DNA of 33,305 nt from Desulfomonilaceae bacterium (GTDB lineage: Bacteria > Desulfobacterota > Desulfomonilia > Desulfomonilales > Desulfomonilaceae). The notes beneath the pieces are model-generated. The model ran no database searches and had not been told where the DNA came from. It saw nothing but the letters and a program-made list of their open reading frames with translations. Positions 25,214-32,666 of the stretch are shown here, in pieces (positions within the stretch are counted from its first letter, which is position 1; each line of letters opens with the position of its first letter). The translations under genes and the position numbers were made by a program. The DNA is taken from the NCBI GenBank assembly GCA_031082285.1, contig JAVHLK010000036.1, positions 12,653 through 45,957 on the forward strand, given 5' to 3'.

Positions 25214-26782
25214 ATGAGCGGCGAACCCGCACTGACCATCCGAACCGACACGTATGATGCCGCGGTGTTCGATCTCGACGGCGTGATCACCAGGACTGCA
25301 CGCGTGCATGCCAAAGCGTGGAAGCAAATGTTCGATGAGTTCCTTGTACGACAACGGGAAGCAACAGGCAGGGAAATTGGTCTCTTTGACGAGCACGCGG
25401 ACTATGACCGTTATGTTGATGGGAAACCTCGGTACCGCGGGGTCCAGAGCTTTCTTAATTCGCGAAACATACAGTTGCCGTGGGGAAATCCTGGCGATCT
25501 ACCCGGAATGGAAACCGTTTGCGGCCTGGGCAACCGAAAGAATCAATTGTATCAGCGGTTGCTCGAGACGATGGGCGTGGAGACGTACGACCCCGCCGTT
25601 CAGCTGGTGAAGGCCCTGCGAGAAGCAGGAATCAAGACCGCGGTGGTCTCGTCGAGCAAGAATTGCGCGGCGGTCCTCGAAGCGGCCCATCTCTCTGATC
25701 TGTTTGAAACCCGAGTGGACGGCGTTGAGTTGGAGAAACTCGACCTCAGAGGAAAACCGGATCCGGATGTGTTCTTGGAGGCGGCAAGACGTTTGGGGGT
25801 ACGTCCGGATCGGACGGTGGTCTTCGAAGACGCCGTTTCGGGTGTTGTAGCGGGAAGAGACGGCGGCTTCCGATGCGTCGTGGGAGTTGATCGAAAAGAC
25901 CAGGCTCAGGATCTGCTGGAGGCGGGCGCGCATGTAGTGGTCAACGATTTGGGGAAGGTGCACGTGGTACGGTTCGGCCAGGCCGATGAGACGGTGCGCG
26001 CGGGGACGCTCCCGTCGGCCCTCGATCGCGTGGAAGAGATACTCGGACGCGCGCGGGGACGCCGACTCGCCTGCTTCCTGGATTATGACGGAACCTTGAC
26101 GCCCATTGTAGATAATCCCCAAGATGCTGTTCTCGCCGAGGAAACGCGCACGGCCCTGCGGAAGCTTTCCCGAGTGGCCTTCGTCGCAATAGTGAGCGGC
26201 CGGGGGTTGAATGACGTGCGGCGAATGGTCGGGCTCGAGGACGTATACTACGCGGGGAGTCATGGGTTTGAAATATCAGGCCCCGACAATATTGCCGAAG
26301 AACGAGCACGGGAGTACCTGCAGCTGCTCGATGCGGCCGAAACCGAGCTCACGCACGCGGTTCGCCATATTCCCGGAACCGTGGTGGAGCGCAAGAAATA
26401 TTCCGTCGCGATGCATTTCCGAAAAACTCCGAGAGAGAGAATAGGGGAGGTGGAGGAAACGGTAGATCGAGTGATCGCACACCATCCGCAACTCAGGAAA
26501 TCGTCGGGCAAGAAGATATTCGAGGTGCAACCGGGTCTGGACTGGGACAAAGGCAAGGCGGTCCTCTGGTTGATGGAGACATTGGGATTCCACCATCCCA
26601 ACGACGCCTTACCCCTGTACATTGGAGACGACACCACGGATGAGGACGCGTTTGCGGCCATCAGAGACGGGGGCATTACCATCGTCGTTGACTCGGGTCA
26701 GGAGAGTTCGGCCGAGTACCGGCTCAACGATCCTGAAGAAGTGCGCCGATTCCTCGAGTCTCTACAGGAAGGCCTGCCGTGA
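25214..26782 (+). CDS. Fusion of beta-phosphoglucomutase-like HAD and trehalose-6-phosphate phosphatase
   Basis: A 522-residue protein of two HAD domains in tandem. Residues 1-250 resemble beta-phosphoglucomutase: nucleophile and acid/base Asp20/Asp22 (VFDLDGVITRT), SSSKN near 146-150, Lys181 (GKPDPDVF) and Asp206 (FEDAVSG). Residues 283-520 are an OtsB-type phosphatase: Asp290/Asp292 (FLDYDGTLTPI), SGR (328-330), GSHGFE, and GDDTTDEDAF (471-480). It could interconvert beta-glucose-1-phosphate and glucose-6-phosphate and also dephosphorylate trehalose-6-phosphate. ATG 25214 has AAAGGA seven bases upstream. No trehalose-6-phosphate synthase gene is in the window. The gene is followed after eight bases by a GH65 remnant, the usual partner of a beta-phosphoglucomutase. 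Domain families are sure; substrates are inferred. Confidence 0.92.
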   Translation: MSGEPALTIRTDTYDAAVFDLDGVITRTARVHAKAWKQMFDEFLVRQREATGREIGLFDEHADYDRYVDGKPRYRGVQSFLNSRNIQLPWGNPGDLPGMETVCGLGNRKNQLYQRLLETMGVETYDPAVQLVKALREAGIKTAVVSSSKNCAAVLEAAHLSDLFETRVDGVELEKLDLRGKPDPDVFLEAARRLGVRPDRTVVFEDAVSGVVAGRDGGFRCVVGVDRKDQAQDLLEAGAHVVVNDLGKVHVVRFGQADETVRAGTLPSALDRVEEILGRARGRRLACFLDYDGTLTPIVDNPQDAVLAEETRTALRKLSRVAFVAIVSGRGLNDVRRMVGLEDVYYAGSHGFEISGPDNIAEERAREYLQLLDAAETELTHAVRHIPGTVVERKKYSVAMHFRKTPRERIGEVEETVDRVIAHHPQLRKSSGKKIFEVQPGLDWDKGKAVLWLMETLGFHHPNDALPLYIGDDTTDEDAFAAIRDGGITIVVDSGQESSAEYRLNDPEEVRRFLESLQEGLP

Positions 26783-26790
26783 GGGAGAGA

Positions 26791-27009
26791 ATGAACGAGT
26801 GGTCGCTGATATACGAAGGGTTCGACCCGGATGGTGAAGGCATCAGGGAGGCATTGTGCACGCTGGGAAACGGGTACTTTGCCACACGGGGAGCCGGAGA
26901 AGAAACGAGTGCAAAGCCCATACGCGTCGCATTCAAGGACAAGGAGTTCGAGCTGAAGCACGGAGAAACCAGGGAGATCTCAGCCGAGTCGGAAGGAGGT
27001 CCGTGTTGA
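26791..27009 (+). pseudogene. GH65 glycoside phosphorylase/hydrolase remnant, internally deleted
   Basis: A 72-codon frame. The first 35 or so codons match the N-terminus of GH65 enzymes (trehalose/kojibiose phosphorylase type): W-x-L-x-YEGFDP, then REALCTLGNGYFATRGA. After GEETSA the text jumps to KPIRVAFKDKEFELKHGETREI, which resembles the extreme C-terminal strands of the same family rather than the expected continuation. Full GH65 proteins have roughly 750-800 residues, so the whole catalytic barrel is missing. The ribosome site (GAGG, six bases before ATG 26791) is intact, and the frame is open to TGA. Possible causes are a true in-frame deletion or an assembly collapse. It directly follows the HAD fusion, the normal operon partner of GH65. 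A stable functional mini-protein is unlikely. Confidence 0.75.
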
Positions 27010-27241
27010 GGATCCGACTCACTATGCGCAGGATTGCTTGCCGGATTGGCGCAGGAGGCTATGATGAAGCCCATCGGACATGGGGCTTATTTGGCGATGG
27101 ATGTCGGAAGACTCCCAACGCTCTTGCGGTGAGGGAATGACCGCGGAACTTCCTTACCTTTCAGAAGCCGTCATTGTGCCGCGGTTTGAGGCGATCCCTC
27201 ACAGATATTGTTAATGTTGTCAGCATATAAGGAGACGAGTC

Positions 27242-28396
27242 ATGGCAGAAGATCGCATTACCGTGGAGGATATCAAAGCTCTTGCAGTTCACGAGGACTC
27301 ATGGTGCCTGTCTCTGTACATGCCGAGCCATCGTGAAACCACCTACGCGGAAGAGGATCGGCTTCGCTTCAAGAATCTCTTGAAGAAGGCCGAGACCCAA
27401 CTGGAGGAGATCTTCAAGGGAAATCGCAAACCGTCCATGGGGCCGGCAGAGGAAGTCCAGGCGGACAGGAAGTTCTGGCAGAATCAGAGTGACGGCCTGG
27501 CGCTGTTCCTCGCACCGGATTTTTTCCACTCATATCGTCTGCCGTTTTCGGTTCCCGAGGTCGTGATGGTAAGCCGCCGTTTTCACATCAAGCCCCTCTT
27601 GCCGCTGGTGTCGGCCGACGGCCGCTTCTCAGTCTTGGCCATCAGCCAAAACCAGGTAAGTTTGCTCGACTGCACGAAATTTGAGTGTGCGGAAGTTGAT
27701 TTACCCGGAGTGCCCCGGAGTTTGGCTGAAGCTCTGAAGTACGATGATCCGGAGCGGCAGCTTCAATTCCACACGGGTACGCCCTCCCGCGTCACCGGAA
27801 AACGCGCCGCAGTTTTCCACGGGCAGGGGGTAGGTACCGACGATTCGGAAGACCGACTGCTCCGGTTCTGTCGGATGGTAAATAAATCGCTGCAGCCGGT
27901 GATCCCCAATCGGGATGCCCCCATGGTCTTGGCCGCGGTGGACAAGGTCGCGGCAGAGTTCAGACGAGTCAACACGGTATTCACCATTACCGACGGTGAA
28001 ATCAGAGGGAACCCGGACGAAACTCCCCCGCAGAACCTTCACGACAAGGCCCGGGAGATTGTCGAACCCCTCTTCCGGGAAGAACAGGAGCAGCATCGAA
28101 GGCGTCATGACGATCTCTTGGGTACGGGCCTGAGCTCGAGCAATGTGGAGGAGGTGGTTCGCGGCTCGCACCGAGGCAGGGTGGACGTTCTCTTCGTCGC
28201 CGTAGGAACCCAGGTGTGGGGACGGTACGATGCTGAAGCGGACGCATTAGAATATTCCGAATCACCCCAGGGAGACATGTACGATCTACTCGATTTTGCC
28301 GCAGCCCACACGCTCATCCATGGAGGAGTCGTTCATGCGACGGATCCGTCCCAGGTCCCTGGAGACGGCCCCATCGCGGCGATCTTTCGGTACTAG
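27242..28396 (+). CDS. baeRF-type (bacterial archaeo-eukaryotic release factor-like) protein, probably family 3
   Basis: A 384-residue protein that resembles the baeRF family, bacterial relatives of the archaeal/eukaryotic peptide release factor fold with proposed roles in ribosome rescue or quality control. The N-terminus WCLSLYMPSHRETTY followed by RLRFKNLLKKAE is the pattern I associate with family 3. Further along are HIKPLLPLVSADGRFSVLAI, a variable charged insert, and a C-terminal part with GRVDVLFVA. No membrane segment or signal peptide. ATG 27242 has AAGGAG seven bases upstream, a strong ribosome site. It looks monocistronic, with 232 bases before it and a convergent gene after. Molecular function is unproven for this family; the family call is from memory of its pattern. 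Confidence 0.75.
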   Translation: MAEDRITVEDIKALAVHEDSWCLSLYMPSHRETTYAEEDRLRFKNLLKKAETQLEEIFKGNRKPSMGPAEEVQADRKFWQNQSDGLALFLAPDFFHSYRLPFSVPEVVMVSRRFHIKPLLPLVSADGRFSVLAISQNQVSLLDCTKFECAEVDLPGVPRSLAEALKYDDPERQLQFHTGTPSRVTGKRAAVFHGQGVGTDDSEDRLLRFCRMVNKSLQPVIPNRDAPMVLAAVDKVAAEFRRVNTVFTITDGEIRGNPDETPPQNLHDKAREIVEPLFREEQEQHRRRHDDLLGTGLSSSNVEEVVRGSHRGRVDVLFVAVGTQVWGRYDAEADALEYSESPQGDMYDLLDFAAAHTLIHGGVVHATDPSQVPGDGPIAAIFRY

Positions 28397-28415
28397 ATTC
28401 GGGCATCGGTCATGT

Positions 28416-28455
28416 GGGCCTTCCGTGCACGCATATCGGCAGGCACGGAATGCCC
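28416..28455. terminator. Strong stem-loop between convergent genes
   Basis: Arms GGGC-C-TTCCGTGC (28416-28428) and GCACGGAA-T-GCCC (28443-28455) pair over 12 positions with one mismatch around a 14-base loop. It sits in the 65 bases between the baeRF gene (plus) and the amidohydrolase gene (minus), where a shared terminator would be expected. There is no T-run on either side, so it would not be a classical intrinsic terminator. Confidence 0.45.
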
Positions 28456-28461
28456 GTCGTG

Positions 28462-29913
28462 CTACACCGGGTCCGAATCTCGGTCGATTTCATTCAGTAG
28501 TGCGTCTTGTTGCTCAGAGGAACCGAGCCGGCACGCCGCCAATCGATCCGTCAGAACGGCTCGCGCACTGTCTGTCTCGATCCCGTACAGGCGTACTCCG
28601 TTGAGCCACAGAATCTTCTCCTTTACCTCGGAACGGGCGCCGCCAAGCGGGGCGAACGAGAATTCTTCCTGCAGGTCCTCGGGAATCTCGATGCGACGGA
28701 AAGCTTCGATCTGCCACTGGGGTGATCCGTACCACACCGAATCCGTCCCCCAGAGCACGTGATCCGCACCCATGCTCTTGATCAAGATTCCAAGAAGCGC
28801 GGCTGCATGCCTCGGATGGGCTACCGCGGCACCGGCAAACGCGGTTCCGATTTCCGCATACACGTTTTTCACGCCGTGTCTTGACGGTATTTCGGCGAGG
28901 TCGCTGACCCACTCGATCCTTCCCGTCCTTTGGAATTGCTCCAAAAGCTCTTTGGGATAGTCATTCAACGGCCTCACCGCGGCGTGGTAGATGATGAAGT
29001 TGAGTTGCGGCCAGTCCTTTGCGGCCTTGGGAACATCGTCCACGGTTGCGTGTTTCCAGAGCGGGTAGGATTCAAGATAATCGTTCGGCACGAGTCCCTT
29101 GTGAATGCAGACATTGGTGAGGCCCGCCTTGACCATCTTTTCATACACCGGGTACATGAGATCCTCATCGTCGAGCCGCCATGGATATTTGCTCAGTGAG
29201 AGCGGGTCTCCGACCGTGTACCCTTTCCAACTGTCGGGCTTAAGCTCGTCGACGGCTCGGTCGATCTCTTCGATCCACCCGGGCTGCCCCGGCGCGAACA
29301 CGGCGTGGCAGAGCATACGCCTGGAGCCCGCAATGGCGTTTATGAGGTTTCGCGCGCGACTCATCTCATCGTTGGTCAGAAACCAATTCTCTTTGACGTC
29401 GGAAGGCGCGCCGCTAAGCAGGCCGATCTTCGTGTCGCTCTGCAGGAAGACCTCCCGGAGGAAGTTCTTGAATCTGATCTTCTCGAAACTTCGTGTTTCC
29501 CCACGGATTTGGGGGTTCCAATGTTCCGCGGCGTACTCTCTAAGATCAAGTAATCCCTCGAATGAGAATTCATCGTGCACGAAGTGCAGCTGGTGATCGA
29601 AAATCAGTTGATCGTGCAGTTCAGCCGATCGTTTATCCGCGACGCCCGGCTCGGATGCCTCTGCTTCCGCCACATTGAAACACGGGCTGTACACCGAGTT
29701 CATTGCCAGGAACACCGTTGCCATACCGGCAGCGGACTGGAGGAACCGGCGGCGATTCATCCCGTGGGATCGACTGAATCGATCCGCCAAATCCAGGGTA
29801 CGCAGTTCGACACTGCGCTGCTCGGCAGTCTGGGGCGGCGGGTCAAATTCGCCGTTCGTCAGGATTCTTGTGGGTACGGGGAAGGTCCGTGACGATCGTT
29901 CGGTCTTATACAT
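28462..29913 (-). CDS. Amidohydrolase-2 family protein with internal twin-arginine motif
   Basis: A 483-residue metal-dependent hydrolase-like protein (amidohydrolase family 2, TIM barrel). Candidate metal/catalytic positions: DHQLHF (106-111), CIHKG, IIYHAAVRP and the late Asp in LWGTDSVW. The N-terminus is unusual: a 50-residue segment (PTRILTNGEFDPPPQT...) precedes a twin-arginine motif NRRRFLQ (53-59) and a hydrophobic stretch (60-75). I recall relatives with the same NGEF-x-PPPQT lead, which supports the start MYKTERS. ATG 29911-29913 has GAGGTG five bases upstream; 33 further codons upstream are open but lack a ribosome site. It lies 47 bases after superoxide reductase, probably in one operon. 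The substrate is unknown. Export by Tat is possible but not certain, because the motif is far from the N-terminus. Confidence 0.88.
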   Translation of the reverse strand: MYKTERSSRTFPVPTRILTNGEFDPPPQTAEQRSVELRTLDLADRFSRSHGMNRRRFLQSAAGMATVFLAMNSVYSPCFNVAEAEASEPGVADKRSAELHDQLIFDHQLHFVHDEFSFEGLLDLREYAAEHWNPQIRGETRSFEKIRFKNFLREVFLQSDTKIGLLSGAPSDVKENWFLTNDEMSRARNLINAIAGSRRMLCHAVFAPGQPGWIEEIDRAVDELKPDSWKGYTVGDPLSLSKYPWRLDDEDLMYPVYEKMVKAGLTNVCIHKGLVPNDYLESYPLWKHATVDDVPKAAKDWPQLNFIIYHAAVRPLNDYPKELLEQFQRTGRIEWVSDLAEIPSRHGVKNVYAEIGTAFAGAAVAHPRHAAALLGILIKSMGADHVLWGTDSVWYGSPQWQIEAFRRIEIPEDLQEEFSFAPLGGARSEVKEKILWLNGVRLYGIETDSARAVLTDRLAACRLGSSEQQDALLNEIDRDSDPV

Positions 29914-29960
29914 CGGTACACCTCTGTATCGGGAGCGGCCGTTAACGGGAACGATTACCG

Positions 29961-30356
29961 CTATTTCAACCCCAGACTTTTCGAGAATTCCCAGAGCCCG
30001 TGGATGTTGCACAGACTCAAAGCCGTAAGAGTGCCCGGCTTGGTTGTTTTCATGGAAGCGACGACCGAGTGGTTGGAGTACACAGGACCCGTGTCGGGAC
30101 CGTCAACTGATTCGCCGTGTGCAGTGAATTCAAAATTGCCGATCTGATAGGCAAACTTATCCCCTTCGGGTTTGAAAAAGAGCTGAATCCACCGGATGTG
30201 GTGGTCTGTAGTATTGGGATGAGCAATCTCTTTTCCCAATGATATCCGGACATCAAACATTTCATTCGACGGCACGTTGTCCGGACAATCGATAACGGGC
30301 ACATGCTTCTCGCTCTTCCAATCGGCCGTCTGCACATAATCCCCCACTTTTGCCAT
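29961..30356 (-). CDS. Superoxide reductase (neelaredoxin/class II)
   Basis: A non-haem iron enzyme of 131 residues that reduces superoxide to hydrogen peroxide without making oxygen, typical of anaerobes. All five iron ligands are visible: His18 (SEKHVP, with the mobile Glu16 and Lys17), His46 and His52 (HPNTTDHH), Cys116 and His119 (CNIHGLW). There is no N-terminal desulforedoxin domain (no paired CxxC), so it is the one-iron class. ATG 30354-30356 follows AGGAGG by eight bases, a strong ribosome site. First gene of a likely operon with the amidohydrolase. It needs an electron donor such as rubredoxin, which is not in the window. Confidence 0.97.
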   Translation of the reverse strand: MAKVGDYVQTADWKSEKHVPVIDCPDNVPSNEMFDVRISLGKEIAHPNTTDHHIRWIQLFFKPEGDKFAYQIGNFEFTAHGESVDGPDTGPVYSNHSVVASMKTTKPGTLTALSLCNIHGLWEFSKSLGLK

Positions 30357-30400
30357 TTCTTAATCCTCCTGCAGCTGTGTAATGATGGATTCATACGTCA

Positions 30401-30429
30401 GGCTCATTCCGGAAACGTTCCGGTGAGCC
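30401..30429. other. Stem-loop upstream of superoxide reductase
   Basis: Arms GGCTCA-TT-CCGGAA (30401-30414) and TTCCGG-TGAGCC (30418-30429) pair over 12 positions with two bulged T and a three-base loop. It lies in the 124 bases between the second sigma-54 activator and superoxide reductase, both minus strand. No T-run follows on the minus strand. It could end the activator transcript, form part of the superoxide reductase leader, or act as a protein-binding dyad. Confidence 0.45.
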
Positions 30430-30480
30430 GGACCTTTTCTCGACGCGGTTGAGGACCGTAAAGTCGGGAACCGTCGGCAT

Positions 30481-32241
30481 TCAACCGAGTAAGTCCATTT
30501 CTATGTGAAATCGCGTGATGTAACGATAAAGGGCGTCACGGGACGTGCCAAGTATGCGCGCCGCCTCCTTCTTGTTACCCTTTGTCCGACGAAGGGCCTG
30601 CATGCACAACTGCTTGGTAACCTCGTCGGTGACCTCCTTCAGTGTCCAGGTGCTGGGAAACTGCAGGTCTCGGCTCCACGTGTCTGCGGACGGGGAGTCT
30701 GCGCCCAGTTTCAAATCGAGTGGTCCACCGTCCCAGAGCATCAGGGCTCGTTCCAGGACGTTTTTCAGCTCTCTGACGTTTCCCGGCCAATTGTGTGCGG
30801 CCAGTCCCTTGATGAGGCGCGAATCTACGACCGGGATCTTTGACAGATGCATCTTTTCGCCCAGCTCCCCCATAAGCGCGTCCACCAACTGCGGGAGATC
30901 CTCGGGCCGCTCCCGTAAAGCAGGCAGCCAGAGTGAAAAGAAATTGAGCCGGTGAAAGAGGGGCTCCAGAAACCGCTTGGATGCGACTTCCTCTTCCAGA
31001 TTCCGATGAGTGGCGGCCATAAGCCGTGCATCGACCGTCACGCTTTTCACGCCGCCCACGCGCAGAAATGACCGCGTGTCGAGGAACGTGAGGAGTTTAG
31101 ACTGGAGCGGAAGCGGCAACTCGCCGATCTCGTTGAGCAGCAATGTGCCGCCTTCCGCCAGCTCCAGCATCCCACGCTTGCCTCCTCGAGCGCCCGTGAA
31201 TGCACCCGGTTCATGCCCGAACAACTCGGATTCGGCAAGTTCAGGGCTCAACGCGGCACAGTTCAATGCGAAGTACGGACTCCCGGCCCGATCCGAGTGG
31301 TCGTGAATCCAGCGGGCGAGATAGTCCTTTCCCGTACCGCTTGCGCCCAGGAGGAGAACCGTACCGTCTGTTGCCGCGATCCGCTCCGCCTGCTCCATCA
31401 ATCTGCGCATGGCCGCAGATTGGTACTGCGTTCCGTCGTCAGTCGGCCCGGAAGCCGTGGTCCGACGTTCCGTGATGTCGCGTGAAATGCAGCATACGCC
31501 GGTTATCTTGCCTTCCACGTTCCTCAGCGGGACCCGGATATCGAGGAAAGTCATGGGAATACCGTTGATGCTTCGGGTGTGTTCCTGCTCGAGGGACTCT
31601 CCCTTGAGAACGCGGTCGTCCCACTCTTCAATCTGCCGACCGGCCCGCTTGCCGAAGAGTTCCTCGCCGGTGCTCCCGATGATTTCCTCGAGTTTCTTAT
31701 TGAACAAGTCGGCCATGGCGGGATTCACTTCGGTGAAGCGGAGATTCTCGTCTCTTATGTACACCGCGTCGGGGGTTGACTCGAAAAATGCTTTGAACTT
31801 CTGCTCGGAATTGCGCACGGAATTGCATGCCGCCCGCAGCTCCACGAGCAGTTTCCCGCGCTCGATGGAATGCTTGATTGTCCGATACAGCATTTCCTGA
31901 CTCCAGGAGCCTTTAACAAGGTAATCCTGGGCTCCCTTGCGCTCCGCCTCGAGGGCAAGAGAGCGCTCGTCCGAGTCGACCAGTACCAGCACGGGAATCG
32001 ACACAGCCAAATCTCGGAACTTGATGAACGTGTTGAGTCCTGTGCTGTCCGGCAGCGACAGATCCACCACCATCATGTCGAACAGCTCCAATTGAGCCTT
32101 TCGGAGGGCCTCGGCGAGCCCGTGGGATTGTTCCACGTCAAAGGCGATCCCATTTTCCATGAGAGCCAGCCGTTCGCGGAATGCGGCTGTTTCCACCGGA
32201 TCGTCGGCTACCAGGTGAATCCTATAGCGTGACGTATTCAT
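30481..32241 (-). CDS. Sigma-54-dependent activator: receiver-PAS-AAA+-Fis HTH
   Basis: Enhancer-binding protein of 586 residues. The receiver (5-125) has Asp13/Asp14, phospho-acceptor Asp60 (MMVVDLSLPDS) and Lys110, but the switch Thr is Val88 (LVLVDSDE). A PAS domain (about 150-260) is nearly superimposable on the second PAS of the activator at 7965, sharing TFLD-x-RVP and GVCCISRDIT. AAA+ (about 275-505): Walker A GASGTGKD (299-306), GAFTGA (346-351), Walker B LLLNEIGE with Asn370, FLEPL (424-428), second arginine finger Arg431. Fis HTH at about 547-580. ATG 32239-32241 is chosen since the receiver begins right after it and AAGGA lies nine bases upstream; the frame is open 29 more codons. 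It lies behind a near-perfect sigma-54 promoter, which suggests control by itself or by its paralogue. Confidence 0.94.
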   Translation of the reverse strand: MNTSRYRIHLVADDPVETAAFRERLALMENGIAFDVEQSHGLAEALRKAQLELFDMMVVDLSLPDSTGLNTFIKFRDLAVSIPVLVLVDSDERSLALEAERKGAQDYLVKGSWSQEMLYRTIKHSIERGKLLVELRAACNSVRNSEQKFKAFFESTPDAVYIRDENLRFTEVNPAMADLFNKKLEEIIGSTGEELFGKRAGRQIEEWDDRVLKGESLEQEHTRSINGIPMTFLDIRVPLRNVEGKITGVCCISRDITERRTTASGPTDDGTQYQSAAMRRLMEQAERIAATDGTVLLLGASGTGKDYLARWIHDHSDRAGSPYFALNCAALSPELAESELFGHEPGAFTGARGGKRGMLELAEGGTLLLNEIGELPLPLQSKLLTFLDTRSFLRVGGVKSVTVDARLMAATHRNLEEEVASKRFLEPLFHRLNFFSLWLPALRERPEDLPQLVDALMGELGEKMHLSKIPVVDSRLIKGLAAHNWPGNVRELKNVLERALMLWDGGPLDLKLGADSPSADTWSRDLQFPSTWTLKEVTDEVTKQLCMQALRRTKGNKKEAARILGTSRDALYRYITRFHIEMDLLG

Positions 32242-32313
32242 GAAGCACCATCCTTGAGCCTGCTCAATTGAGGGAGAAACGGTTTTCCTTACGTCGGAGT
32301 TCACGTGTGAACA

Positions 32314-32367
32314 CCCGGACCGATCCATATCATCAGCAAGTCATCGTCCCTCAACGATTGGTCCGGG
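32314..32367 (-). other. Large stem-loop in the leader of the second sigma-54 activator
   Basis: Arms CCCGGACC-G-ATC (32314-32325) and GAT-T-GGTCCGGG (32356-32367) pair over 12 positions with one mismatch, around a 30-base loop. It lies 73-126 bases before the activator start codon and inside the transcript expected from the sigma-54 promoter. It could affect translation or transcript stability; no known riboswitch is recognised. Confidence 0.45.
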
Positions 32368-32545
32368 ACGCCGTTGCTTCCTCCATTGCCGCTTGCGTGG
32401 GCACGAGTCGCAATGCCGGCATACGGTTACACCAATTCCGAAACGATCAATTGCCAATGCCCGGAGACGTTGTCTTTGATGTCCGATGTCGCCGAACGAG
32501 GTCGCATCAATGCCGTTCAAGGTGAATGACATCCATCATAAGAGG

Positions 32546-32560
32546 GCAATGATCGTGCCA
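32546..32560 (-). promoter_or_regulatory. Sigma-54 (-24/-12) promoter
   Basis: Read on the minus strand, the site is TGGCACGATCATTGC, matching TGGCACG-N4-TTGC at every specified position; only the optional final A/T is a C. Transcription would start near 32534, leaving a leader of about 293 bases before the activator at 32241. Orientation and uninterrupted downstream sequence point to that gene. Confidence 0.75.
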
Positions 32561-32666
32561 AATGGAGAGAATGTTTCAAAATATCAACTATTATATGACA
32601 TTTTGATAGGTTGCGGCACGGGATAAAGAACGATCTGGAAGAAAAGGCAGTCAAACCAGGGGTACA

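Noticed and set aside
27010-27241. Continuation of the GH65 gene in another frame after the stop
   Set aside because: I read the frames after 27009 and saw no GH65 motif, so a simple frameshift does not explain the short gene.
32341-32532. Minus-strand frame starting just after the sigma-54 promoter, possibly leaderless
   Set aside because: No ribosome site and no family resemblance. Its start near the transcript start is probably chance, though a leaderless peptide is not fully excluded.
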